DNA from: Polynucleobacter sp. | GTDB taxonomy: Bacteria > Pseudomonadota > Gammaproteobacteria > Burkholderiales > Burkholderiaceae | Reading direction: 5' to 3' | DNA length: 7,836 nucleotides | NCBI GenBank assembly: GCA_020059445.1 | Contig: JAGVCB010000020.1 | Location: 1 to 7,836 of the forward strand | Shown here: piece after piece, positions 1 through 7,519 of the stretch | Layout: each line of letters opens with the position of its first letter | Numbering within the stretch: position 1 is the first letter of the stretch | The notes under the pieces: generated by a model | What the model was told of the DNA's origin: nothing | The model's database searches: none | Seen by the model: the letters and a program-made list of their open reading frames with translations, nothing else | Position numbers and translations under genes: made by a program

Positions 1-1731
1 ACCATCCAAACGAATCGTACCTTCGGCAGCATCATAAAAACGACAAATCAAATTGACCAAGGTGCTCTTGCCAGATCCGCTGTGGCCAACCAAACCAATC
101 ATTTCACCTGGAGCAATTTTTAAATTAATTCCCCGTGTAACAGATCGATTGCCATACCTGAAGCCCACATTACTTAACTCTATGAGACCCTCTACTTTTG
201 TAAGCTTGATCGGCTGACTTGGTTCTGGAACGCTGGAAACATGATCCAAAATATCAAAAATACGTTTGGAAGCTGTGGCAGCCTGCTGGGTGAAGGCAAC
301 AATGCGGCTCATAGAATCTAAGCGGGTATAAAAACGTCCGATGTAGGCCAAGCAGGCTGTCAACATGCCAACAGTAATAGCATCGTGCGAAATCTGCCAG
401 ATACCAAAAGCCCAAACCACCAACAAGCCGATTTCTGTTAACAAAGTAATGGTTGGAGAAAACAAAGCCCAAACCCTATTCACTCGATCATTCACAGCCA
501 AGTTATGTTCATTGGCCAATCTAAAACGGTCAGATTCACGCTCCTCTTGAGCGAAGGCTTTCACCACACGCACACCTGGAATCGTGTCAGCCAATACGCT
601 CGTAACCTCTGACCAGATGCGGTCTATTTTTTCAAAGCCATAACGCAATTTATCTCGCACCACATGAATGGCCCAGCCAATAAATGGCAAAGGTATCAAT
701 GTCACCAAAGCCAACCATGGATCGATTGAAATCAATATCACAGCTGTCATCAAAATCATCAAGACATCAGTGGCAAAATCCAAAAGATGCATTGATAAGA
801 ACAAGCAAATGCGATCTGATTCTGAACCAATACGGGCCATCAAATCACCGGTTCTTTTGCCACCAAAATATTCCAATGATAACTTCATCAAATGTTGGTA
901 AGTAGTGGTTCGAAGATCAGCACCAATGCGCTCACTCACCAAAGCTAAAATATACGTTTTAGCCCAACCCAATACCCAAGCCAATATCGCAGCAACCAGT
1001 AAGGCGCCCAGGTAAAGTAAAGTTAAATTGACATCGATGGCTTGACCATTTTGGTACGGCAACAAAATGTCATCCATCAATGGCATGGTCAGATAAGGTG
1101 GCACCAAGGTGGCCGCAGTCGAAGCAAGGGTTAAAGCAAAGCCTGCAAACAATTGACCTTTGTAGGGTTTGGCAAAGCGCCAAAGTCTTAATAAAGTCCA
1201 GGTTGATGGTGGCGTTAAATTTTCGGAACTACATGCTGGACATTCATCTTGATCGGGTGGCAATGGCACCCAACAAGTTGGACAAAGCGACTGGGTGGCT
1301 TCAGCAAGCTCAGAATTGTATTTTCCTAAAGACTTGGCCAACTCAACCTTAAAATGTTGGACCAGGCGATTGGCCACAGGATTTTGCGCCAATGTGAATC
1401 GCCAATTTGCCAATCTTCCAGTCTGGTTGATTAATTCTAAATTTGCTACGCCAGCATGATCGTGCAACTGCAATTTGAGATCTTCAGAAAAAGACCACCT
1501 TGACCATGATGAAGGATCTTCCTGGCTGGCCATCAAACCTTGATTGGTCAAACAAACCAAGCCTTTTGCAAAATGCAGTTGTTCATTGAGATCTAACTCT
1601 AAAACAGCGATCACTGATTCATTGGCACTAAAAGCCTGGGTCACTGAACGTCGCCAATCCTTGGGCAATCGGTCCAAAGGGTCGTGTTGGCTATGAATAG
1701 CGTTGAGGGCGATAGTAGAGGTAGTGGTCAA
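1..1731 (-). CDS. ABC exporter half-transporter with N-terminal zinc-ribbon extension, cyanophycin-locus associated (3' end outside window)
   Basis: This is a membrane permease fused to an ATPase, of the type that couples ATP hydrolysis to export across the inner membrane; the substrate is unknown. Numbering is from a TTG at 1731. Residues ~25-140 form a soluble region whose segment 52-67 (LHFAKGLVCLTNQGLM) resembles the LT-x-x-x-L strand of bacterial PH-like domains. Cysteines 150, 153, 164 and 167 form a CPxC-x10-CPxC zinc ribbon. Residues ~185-485 hold about six hydrophobic segments typical of an ABC exporter membrane domain. The nucleotide-binding domain starts near 513, with A-loop Tyr526 and Walker A GHSGSGKS at 549-556. 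The frame is open to position 1, so Q-loop, signature and Walker B lie outside the window. The start is uncertain: the frame opens after a TAA at 1762-1764, has no ATG until 1533, and offers TTG at 1761, 1731, 1677 and 1668; none has a clear ribosome site. I recall this architecture being named as a cyanophycin-associated transporter in Burkholderiales, and its divergent placement beside cphA'/cphA agrees. Confidence 0.9.
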   Translation of the reverse strand, partial: MTTTSTIALNAIHSQHDPLDRLPKDWRRSVTQAFSANESVIAVLELDLNEQLHFAKGLVCLTNQGLMASQEDPSSWSRWSFSEDLKLQLHDHAGVANLELINQTGRLANWRFTLAQNPVANRLVQHFKVELAKSLGKYNSELAEATQSLCPTCWVPLPPDQDECPACSSENLTPPSTWTLLRLWRFAKPYKGQLFAGFALTLASTAATLVPPYLTMPLMDDILLPYQNGQAIDVNLTLLYLGALLVAAILAWVLGWAKTYILALVSERIGADLRTTTYQHLMKLSLEYFGGKRTGDLMARIGSESDRICLFLSMHLLDFATDVLMILMTAVILISIDPWLALVTLIPLPFIGWAIHVVRDKLRYGFEKIDRIWSEVTSVLADTIPGVRVVKAFAQEERESDRFRLANEHNLAVNDRVNRVWALFSPTITLLTEIGLLVVWAFGIWQISHDAITVGMLTACLAYIGRFYTRLDSMSRIVAFTQQAATASKRIFDILDHVSSVPEPSQPIKLTKVEGLIELSNVGFRYGNRSVTRGINLKIAPGEMIGLVGHSGSGKSTLVNLICRFYDAAEGTIRLDG

Positions 1732-1749
1732 GGATGGCTTTATATCTTT

Positions 1750-1777
1750 ATTTGCCGGCAATTATCGCAAATTTGCC
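1750..1777. repeat. Paired palindromes and direct repeat, candidate operator in the divergent region
   Basis: Two perfect 10-bp palindromes lie side by side: TTGCCGGCAA at 1752-1761 and GCAAATTTGC at 1767-1776, with centres 15 bp apart. The heptamer ATTTGCC also occurs twice in the same orientation, at 1750-1756 and 1771-1777, exactly 21 bp apart or about two helical turns. The second palindrome covers the expected transcription start of the minus-strand promoter candidate, where a bound repressor would block the transporter gene. What is seen is the symmetry and spacing; the role as an operator is inferred and no specific regulator is recognised. Confidence 0.35.
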
Positions 1778-1778
1778 A

Positions 1779-1805
1779 ATCAAAATATTTACCTTTTTCT
1801 GTCAA
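1779..1805 (-). promoter_or_regulatory. Candidate sigma-70 promoter for the ABC transporter gene
   Basis: On the minus strand a perfect -35 element TTGACA (1805-1800) is followed after 15 nt by TTTGAT (1784-1779), which matches four of six bases of the -10 consensus. The spacer is shorter than the usual 17 nt. Transcription would begin near 1772, giving a leader of about 11 nt to the TTG at 1761 or about 41 nt to the TTG at 1731. The perfect -35 and the position in the divergent gap support the call; the poor -10 and spacing weaken it. Confidence 0.35.
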
Positions 1806-1812
1806 CCAAAGC

Positions 1813-1843
1813 TTCACCAAAGCGTTAAACGACAACGTACAAT
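1813..1843 (+). promoter_or_regulatory. Weak candidate promoter for the cphA'-cphA operon
   Basis: TACAAT at 1838-1843 matches the -10 consensus in five of six positions. It lies about 28 nt before the cphA' ATG, which would leave a leader of roughly 20 nt. The best upstream partner is TTCACC at 1813-1818 with a long 19-nt spacer, so the -35 is poor. It is the best plus-strand candidate in the gap, and an activator or an alternative sigma factor may be needed. Low confidence. Confidence 0.25.
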
Positions 1844-1870
1844 TAGGTATTTTTGGCACTTTAGCCCCGC

Positions 1871-4021
1871 ATGAGTAAAAAAACTATAGAAATCATAGAT
1901 ATAAAGGTTCTTAAAGGACCCAGCATGTGGACCTATCGCCCGGTTTTAGAAGCCTGGGTCGATATACATGATTTAGAGGATTCCCCCTCAAACACCCTAC
2001 CAGGCTTTACTGATAGGTTAGTGGCTTGGCTACCCAGCCTGATTGAGCATCGTTGCTCCTACGAAGAACGTGGCGGCTTTATCAAAAGACTTGAAGAAGG
2101 CACCTGGCCAGCCCACATCCTTGAACACGTCACCCTTGAACTGCAAAATCTTGCCGGTATGCCAGGAGGCTTTGGTAAGGCTCGAGAAACCAATAAGCGT
2201 GGCGTTTACAAAGTGGTGGTTCGAGCTTGGCATGAAAAGATCACTGAAAAAGCGCTTTATCACGCACGTGACTTGGTGATGGCTGCCATTGAAGATCGTC
2301 CATTTGATGTACCTGCTGCCATCAAAGAAATTGAAGACATGGTCGACAGTCTTTATTTGGGCCCTAGCACCGCGTGCATTGTTGATGCAGCCAGAGAAAA
2401 GAAGATCCCAGCGACCAGATTGTCCGAGGGTAATTTGGTGCAATTGGGTTACGGCAACCAGCAACGCAGAATTTGGACGGCAGAAACAGATTTAACCAGC
2501 GCGATTGCTGAAGGCATTTCCAAAGACAAAGACTTGACCAAATCCCTATTGGCTTCTTGTGGCGTTCAGGTGCCGGAAGGTCGCATGGTTGATAGCGCTG
2601 ATGATGCCTGGGCAGCTGCTCAAGACATCGATGGCACTGTGGTGGTCAAACCTTATGACGGTAATCATGCCAGAGGTGTGTTCACCAACTTATCAGATCA
2701 AGCGCAGATCAAAAAAGCTTATGACGACGCCTTAAAAGAAGGAAGTGGCGTGATCGTCGAGCGCTATATTCCAGGCAATGAACATCGCTTATTGGTGGTT
2801 GGCAAAAAAGTGGTTGCTGCTGCTAAAGGCGAGTCTGCTTGGGCCAAGGGTGATGGCAAAAGAAGTATTCGCGAACTGATTGAAGAAGAGATTAACACTG
2901 ATCCTCGCCGCGGTGATGCAGAGATATTGCCGTTGAGCCCCGTTGTATTTGATACGAAATTAGAACTAGAGCTTGCTCGTCAAAATTTCACCCTGGACTC
3001 AATACCTGAATCTGGTCATGATGTTTTGGTCCAAGCTTCTGGCAACATGGCTTTTGAAGTCACTCACTTGGTTCACCCATCGGTTGCTGATCAAGCTGCT
3101 TTGGCAGCCCGAGTGATTGGCTTAGACATTGCAGGGGTTGATATCGTGGCCGAAGATATTTCTAAGCCATTGGAAGATCAAGGTGGTGCCATTGTTGAAG
3201 TCAACGCAGGCCCGGGGCTGATCATGCACCTCAAGCCAGCCGTTGGAGAACCACAGCCAGTCGGTGCAGCGATTGTTGATCACCTCTTCCCAAACAATGC
3301 GAATGGTCGTATTCCAATTGTTGGCATCACAGGCTCTCGTGGCAAGACCATGGTGGCCCAAATCACAACCCATCTGATGCAATTGACTGGAGTGAAAGTG
3401 GGCTTGGCTTGCAGCAAGGGGGCCTTCTTTAATCAACGCCTTCAAACCCAGGGAAATTGTGCCAACTGGATCAGCGCTAATCGCATCTTGCTCAATCGCC
3501 AAGTTGAGGCTGCCGTCTTTGAAAATGATAGTCGCACAATTTTGAACGAAGGCTTGGCATACGATCGCTGCTCCGTTGGGGTCGTAACTAATTTAGATCC
3601 ATTAGACACAGTGCCAGAGTGTTCAATCACTGAACCAGAACAGATTTATAACGTTTTAAGAACTCAAGTAGACGTTGTATTATCTAGCGGCTATTCCGTC
3701 CTAAATGCCGATGATGAAGCCGTTGTGAAAATGGCAGAATTATCAGATGGCGAAGTTATTCTCTTTAGTCAGTACGGGGCCAATGAACACACCAAGAGAC
3801 ATTTAGAAAAAGGTGGTCGCGCTTTGTTCACTGAAAACAACATGATCATTTTGGCAACTGGCAGTGATCATTACCCCCTCATCAGCACTGCCAACATTCC
3901 CCTCTTACAAGCCAGCAGCAAAATAAATACCCTAGAAAGTATTCTGGCTGCTGTCGCTGCAGCATGGTCTTTGAACACTCCCAAAGATATCATTGCTGCG
4001 GGTCTCCAAACTTACCAATAG
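1871..4021 (+). CDS. cphA': Cyanophycin synthetase-like paralogue CphA' (C-terminally truncated, CphA2-like architecture)
   Basis: This is a 716-aa paralogue of the synthetase encoded just downstream. It has an N domain (~1-165), an ATP-grasp domain (~166-475) and the core of a Mur-ligase-like domain (~480-716). Its end aligns with about residue 704 of CphA, so the last ~150 residues, the Mur C-terminal lobe, are absent. The N domain carries an intact HxxEH (His82, Glu85, His86). The ATP-grasp domain keeps KPYDGNHARGV (260-270), ERYIPGNEHRLL (297-308) and the metal-site segment EVNAGPGL (443-450), but the STGG segment of CphA is replaced by ASGN (389-392). The P-loop GSRGKT (488-493) remains. 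The TARGG motif has become NDSRT (552-556) and GEGDHLG has become DPLDTVP (576-582). Arginine ligation is therefore very unlikely. It could polymerise beta-Asp-Arg dipeptides like cyanobacterial CphA2, or serve as a partner of CphA. No ribosome site is seen before the ATG, but residues 1-30 align with the start of CphA. Confidence 0.9.
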   Translation: MSKKTIEIIDIKVLKGPSMWTYRPVLEAWVDIHDLEDSPSNTLPGFTDRLVAWLPSLIEHRCSYEERGGFIKRLEEGTWPAHILEHVTLELQNLAGMPGGFGKARETNKRGVYKVVVRAWHEKITEKALYHARDLVMAAIEDRPFDVPAAIKEIEDMVDSLYLGPSTACIVDAAREKKIPATRLSEGNLVQLGYGNQQRRIWTAETDLTSAIAEGISKDKDLTKSLLASCGVQVPEGRMVDSADDAWAAAQDIDGTVVVKPYDGNHARGVFTNLSDQAQIKKAYDDALKEGSGVIVERYIPGNEHRLLVVGKKVVAAAKGESAWAKGDGKRSIRELIEEEINTDPRRGDAEILPLSPVVFDTKLELELARQNFTLDSIPESGHDVLVQASGNMAFEVTHLVHPSVADQAALAARVIGLDIAGVDIVAEDISKPLEDQGGAIVEVNAGPGLIMHLKPAVGEPQPVGAAIVDHLFPNNANGRIPIVGITGSRGKTMVAQITTHLMQLTGVKVGLACSKGAFFNQRLQTQGNCANWISANRILLNRQVEAAVFENDSRTILNEGLAYDRCSVGVVTNLDPLDTVPECSITEPEQIYNVLRTQVDVVLSSGYSVLNADDEAVVKMAELSDGEVILFSQYGANEHTKRHLEKGGRALFTENNMIILATGSDHYPLISTANIPLLQASSKINTLESILAAVAAAWSLNTPKDIIAAGLQTYQ

Positions 4022-4027
4022 CCAATC

Positions 4028-6592
4028 ATGGAATTAATTCGCATACGCGCTCTCAGAGGTCCTAATATTTGGGGCAAACATACTTCTCTAGAGGCATTGG
4101 TTAAATGCGAAGAAAACGAAAAAATCATCACCAACATCTCTGGTTTTGAAACTCGCTTGCGTGAACGTTTTCCAGAGTTAGGTCCATTGCGACCGCACAC
4201 ACAAAATGAAACCGTTTCTTTGGCCCATGCCTTAGAAGTCTGCTCAAGAGATTTACAAGCGCAAGCAGGATGTCCGATCACTTTCAGTAGAACGATGTCG
4301 ACTCCGGATGACGGCGTGTACATTGTGGTGGTGGAATACACCGAAGAAAAAGTAGGTCGCTTGGCACTTGATTTGGCGATGCAGTTATGTCGTTCTGCGC
4401 TGATTGATAACGGCTCACACCTCGATGAGTACTTGAAGCAATTAAGAGATCTAGACGAGGATATCCGCTTAGGGCCAAGCACAGGATCGATCGTTGAAGC
4501 AGCCATTGCTCGCGGCATCCCATACCGTCGTTTGACTGAAGGCAGCATGGTTCAATTGGGCTGGGGCAGCAAGCAACGTCGCATCCAAGCTGCTGAAACC
4601 AGCTCTACCAGTGCGATTGCCGAATCAATTGCCCAAGATAAACAATTAACCAAAGATTTGCTTCATGCTGCTGGTGTGCCAGTGCCCATGGGTAAGATTG
4701 TGACCACCGCAGAAGAAGCATGGCAAGCCTATTTAGAAATCAAGGCTCCTGTGGCTGTTAAACCACGAGATGGTAATCAAGGCAAAGGTGTCGCCGTCAA
4801 CATTGATAACCGCGAACAAATCGATATTGCTTTTAAAGCAGCATCTGCGATTTCTTCTGAAGTAATCGTTGAGCGCTACATGCCAGGACATGACCATCGC
4901 TTATTGATCATTGGCGGTCAGTTGGTGGCAGCCGCTCGTCGTGAACCTCCTTACGTGATCGGTGATAACAAAAACACCGTTCGTGAATTGGTTGAAGAGG
5001 TGAACAAGGATCCCCTCAGAGGCGACGGACACGCCACTTCATTGAGTAAGATTCGCATTGACGAAATCGCGATTGCTACTCTTAAGAATCAGCAACTCAC
5101 TCCAGACTCTATTCCCCCCAAGGGTTTGCGCGTCACATTGCGTAACAATGCAAATTTAAGTACTGGTGGTACAGCAACCGATGTTACTGATGATGTGCAT
5201 CCAGACCTAGTAGCTTCAGCCGTCGCTGCAGCGCAAATGGTTGGCCTCGATATTTGTGGAGTCGACGTGGTCTGTGACAACGTCTATCGCCCATTAGAAG
5301 AACAAGGCGGCGGCATTGTTGAAGTGAATGCCGCCCCCGGATTACGCATGCACTTACATCCCTCTTATGGCAAAGGTCGCCCTGTGGGAGAAGCCATTAT
5401 TTCAACGATGTTTGGCAAAGAAGATGACGGTCGAATTCCAATTGTGGCTGTCACAGGCACCAATGGTAAAACGACGACTGTCAAATTAATGAGCCATCTA
5501 TTTGAGCGCCAAGGTTTGCGTGTTGGTCATACTGGCACAGATGGTGTGTATGTCAATGGCAAAAGAATCGACACAGGCGACTGTAGCGGCCCCAAGAGCG
5601 CACGCAATGTCTTGATGCACCCGGATGTTGATGCCGCTGTTTTGGAGACCGCACGAGGCGGCATTTTGCGTGAAGGCCTGGGCTTTGATCGTTGCCATGT
5701 GGCCATTGTGACCAATTTGGGCGAAGGCGACCATCTTGGCATGAATTACATCAACACCACATCAGAATTAGCTGCCGTTAAACGCGTGATTGTTCAAAAT
5801 GTGGCGAGCAATGGCATGGCAGTGCTTAATGCAGCTGATCCAATGGTCGTAAAAATGGCAAAGTCGTGTCCTGGGCAAGTCACCTTCTTCGCAAGAGACA
5901 TTCAGCACCCAGTCATGGCAAAGCATCGCGCTCAAGGTCTGCGCGTGGTTTTTGTTGAAAACAATAAAATTGTCGCCAGTGAAGGTAAAAAAGAATTCCA
6001 CATCGATTTGAATCAAGTACCGATTACAGTGAATGGCAGTATCAGTTTCCAAGTAGAAAACGTTTTGGGAGCCGTTGGTGCAGCTTGGGCCTTGAACATT
6101 TCTTGGGAAACAATTTCCGAAGGATTGGCTTCCTTTGTCAGTGACCCTCAAACAGTTCCAGGACGCTTTAATTTATTCAAACATCAAGGTGCCACCGTGA
6201 TTGCGGATTACGGTCACAATCCAGATGCGATCAAAGCCCTATCAGAAACCATCATCAACATGCCTGCTAATAAGCGCATGGTTGTGATCAGTGGTGCAGG
6301 CGATCGTCGTGATGAAGACTTACGACGCCAAACAGAAATTCTTGGACAGTACTTTGATCACGTGATTCTCTACGAAGATCAGTGTCAACGAGGTCGTCCT
6401 GATGGTGAAGTGATTGGCATCATGCGAGAAGGCTTGATGACCTCAAAACAGGTCAAGAAAATTCAAGAATTCCACGGTGAGTTTTTGGCGATTGATGAAG
6501 CTTTATCTCAACTCGAGGCAGGTGATATTTGCCTTATTTTGGTAGATCAGGTTGAAGAGTCTTTAGCACACATTGCCAAAAGCGTTAACTGA
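4028..6592 (+). CDS. cphA: Cyanophycin synthetase CphA (CphA1 type)
   Basis: This cytosolic enzyme makes cyanophycin without ribosomes by alternately adding Asp to the backbone C-terminus and Arg to the Asp side chain, each step using ATP. The 854 residues match the usual CphA1 length. The ATP-grasp domain (~152-465) shows KPRDGNQGKGV (245-255), ERYMPGHDHRLL (282-293), the substrate segment NLSTGGTATDVTD (376-388) and EVNAAPGLRMHLHP (432-445). The Mur-ligase-like domain shows P-loop GTNGKTT (477-483), ETARGGIL (540-547), TNLGEGDHLG (562-571), PGRFNLF (711-717), DYGHNPDA (727-734) and GAGDRRDED (756-764). All motifs needed for both ligations appear present. The N domain reads HALEV at 67-71 where cphA' has HxxEH, so a metallopeptidase-like primer-forming site is probably absent. 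The ATG follows the cphA' stop by 6 nt without a visible ribosome site, which suggests translational coupling. Confidence 0.96.
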   Translation: MELIRIRALRGPNIWGKHTSLEALVKCEENEKIITNISGFETRLRERFPELGPLRPHTQNETVSLAHALEVCSRDLQAQAGCPITFSRTMSTPDDGVYIVVVEYTEEKVGRLALDLAMQLCRSALIDNGSHLDEYLKQLRDLDEDIRLGPSTGSIVEAAIARGIPYRRLTEGSMVQLGWGSKQRRIQAAETSSTSAIAESIAQDKQLTKDLLHAAGVPVPMGKIVTTAEEAWQAYLEIKAPVAVKPRDGNQGKGVAVNIDNREQIDIAFKAASAISSEVIVERYMPGHDHRLLIIGGQLVAAARREPPYVIGDNKNTVRELVEEVNKDPLRGDGHATSLSKIRIDEIAIATLKNQQLTPDSIPPKGLRVTLRNNANLSTGGTATDVTDDVHPDLVASAVAAAQMVGLDICGVDVVCDNVYRPLEEQGGGIVEVNAAPGLRMHLHPSYGKGRPVGEAIISTMFGKEDDGRIPIVAVTGTNGKTTTVKLMSHLFERQGLRVGHTGTDGVYVNGKRIDTGDCSGPKSARNVLMHPDVDAAVLETARGGILREGLGFDRCHVAIVTNLGEGDHLGMNYINTTSELAAVKRVIVQNVASNGMAVLNAADPMVVKMAKSCPGQVTFFARDIQHPVMAKHRAQGLRVVFVENNKIVASEGKKEFHIDLNQVPITVNGSISFQVENVLGAVGAAWALNISWETISEGLASFVSDPQTVPGRFNLFKHQGATVIADYGHNPDAIKALSETIINMPANKRMVVISGAGDRRDEDLRRQTEILGQYFDHVILYEDQCQRGRPDGEVIGIMREGLMTSKQVKKIQEFHGEFLAIDEALSQLEAGDICLILVDQVEESLAHIAKSVN

Positions 6593-6646
6593 TCACAAAC
6601 TCCAAAGCTCTATCACCATTCAAATTTATTGTTTCAAGCTGTTGAT

Positions 6647-7480
6647 TTAAGTTGTTAACTTTAAATGCTGCTTTTGCAGTAGCTTGAGCACTTCAGCAGC
6701 CGCCACAAATCCAAAGGTCGCTGTCACAGTAACAGCAGAGCCATACCCCGCGCATGACAAACCACCACTGGCCACTCCTTGTCTTGGTTCATCAGAATAA
6801 ATCGTTGTAATACCTAACTTCTTTTTAGGATCACTGCTAAAACCATATTCTTTGCGCAATGCATATCTGATCTTTGATAAAACTGGATCCTGAGTTGTTT
6901 TAGCCAAATCAACAGCCTTAATACGACTTGGATCAAGCTTACCACCAGCCCCACCACAAATGACCACAGGAATAACTGCTGATTTTTTATCACTTTGTTG
7001 CGCATGCCTAGCTCTACCAATCTCATCCCTGGCTTCACAATATGCTGCCAAGGCAATCTTCATCTTCACATCATCCGTGGCGTCAAGCACGACAAAGTAT
7101 GGATTTTCTGCATTCTTGTGCAAATGCGCATCAAGATTGTCCGGGGTTAAAAACTCGTCCAACACATTGAGTTTGATGATTGGGTTAATCTGCCTGACCC
7201 GTTCGGCCATGGCTTCTGATTTTGACTTACCAAAGTTATCTTCAATGGCATGTAGCTGACGATTTACATTGCTCTGGGCAATGTGATCAAAATCCACCAA
7301 TGTGAGCTCACCAACACCGCTTCTGGCCAGGGCTTCAACAGCCCATGAACCAACACCCCCCAAACCTGCAACGAGCACGTGAGCCTTTTCAAAGGCTTGC
7401 AGACCAGGCTCACCATATAAACGAGCAACTCCCGCAAAGCGCCTATTTTGATTTGTAATTAAATCTGCATCCATAGGCAT
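6647..7480 (-). CDS. tcdA: tRNA threonylcarbamoyladenosine dehydratase TcdA
   Basis: This is an E1-like (ThiF/MoeB/HesA) ATP-dependent enzyme that cyclises t6A37 to ct6A in tRNAs reading ANN codons; E. coli TcdA was formerly called YgdL or CsdL. From the ATG at 7480 it has 277 aa, against about 268 in E. coli. The Rossmann nucleotide loop is GLGGVGS (39-45), followed by LVDFDHI with Asp63 and Asp65, NVNRQ (71-75), FGKSK (83-87) and DATDD (133-137). A family-typical segment GGAGGKLDPSRI lies at 176-187. About ten extra polar residues near 155-167 may be a lineage insertion. The frame stays open to an ATG at 7522, but those 14 extra codons run through the intrinsic terminator at 7492-7519, so the start is the ATG at 7480 or the one at 7474. 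No ribosome site is obvious. It converges on cphA with a 54-nt gap. Confidence 0.94.
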   Translation of the reverse strand: MPMDADLITNQNRRFAGVARLYGEPGLQAFEKAHVLVAGLGGVGSWAVEALARSGVGELTLVDFDHIAQSNVNRQLHAIEDNFGKSKSEAMAERVRQINPIIKLNVLDEFLTPDNLDAHLHKNAENPYFVVLDATDDVKMKIALAAYCEARDEIGRARHAQQSDKKSAVIPVVICGGAGGKLDPSRIKAVDLAKTTQDPVLSKIRYALRKEYGFSSDPKKKLGITTIYSDEPRQGVASGGLSCAGYGSAVTVTATFGFVAAAEVLKLLQKQHLKLTT

Positions 7481-7491
7481 GACTATATAAG

Positions 7492-7519
7492 AAAAAAACC
7501 CGCCTCGAGAGGCGGGTTT
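7492..7519 (-). terminator. Strong intrinsic terminator after the symporter gene
   Basis: A perfect 10-bp stem pairs 7496-7505 with 7510-7519 around a four-base loop at 7506-7509. On the minus strand the stem runs into seven consecutive T residues (7498-7492), three of which can also pair with the A residues at the stem base. The plus strand has no such tract after the stem, so the terminator serves the leftward symporter gene, whose stop lies about 55 nt upstream. The hairpin ends only 11 nt before the tcdA ATG. Confidence 0.88.

Noticed and set aside
1684..1878. A 64-codon plus-strand frame overlapping the cphA' start.
   Set aside because: It runs antisense through the transporter 5' end and the control region, overlaps the first codons of cphA', and its product shows no recognisable motif; the cphA' start is supported by homology.
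2030..2464. Long minus-strand frames inside cphA' and cphA (for example 2030-2464 and 4012-4548).
   Set aside because: They lie antisense to strongly conserved synthetase domains, and their products show no motifs or hydrophobic patterns suggesting real proteins.
1871..4021. Reading the short CphA' as a cphA copy broken by a frameshift.
   Set aside because: The frame ends cleanly 6 nt before the cphA ATG, there is no leftover C-terminal lobe in another frame, and motif changes occur well before the end, so this is a diverged paralogue and not a recent pseudogene.
6645..6666. AT-rich inverted repeat at the tcdA stop as a bidirectional terminator between cphA and tcdA.
   Set aside because: The stem is AT-only apart from one G-C pair, contains a bulge, and no T tract follows on either strand; a nearby CTGC-TTTT-GCAG hairpin lies inside tcdA and also lacks a T tract.
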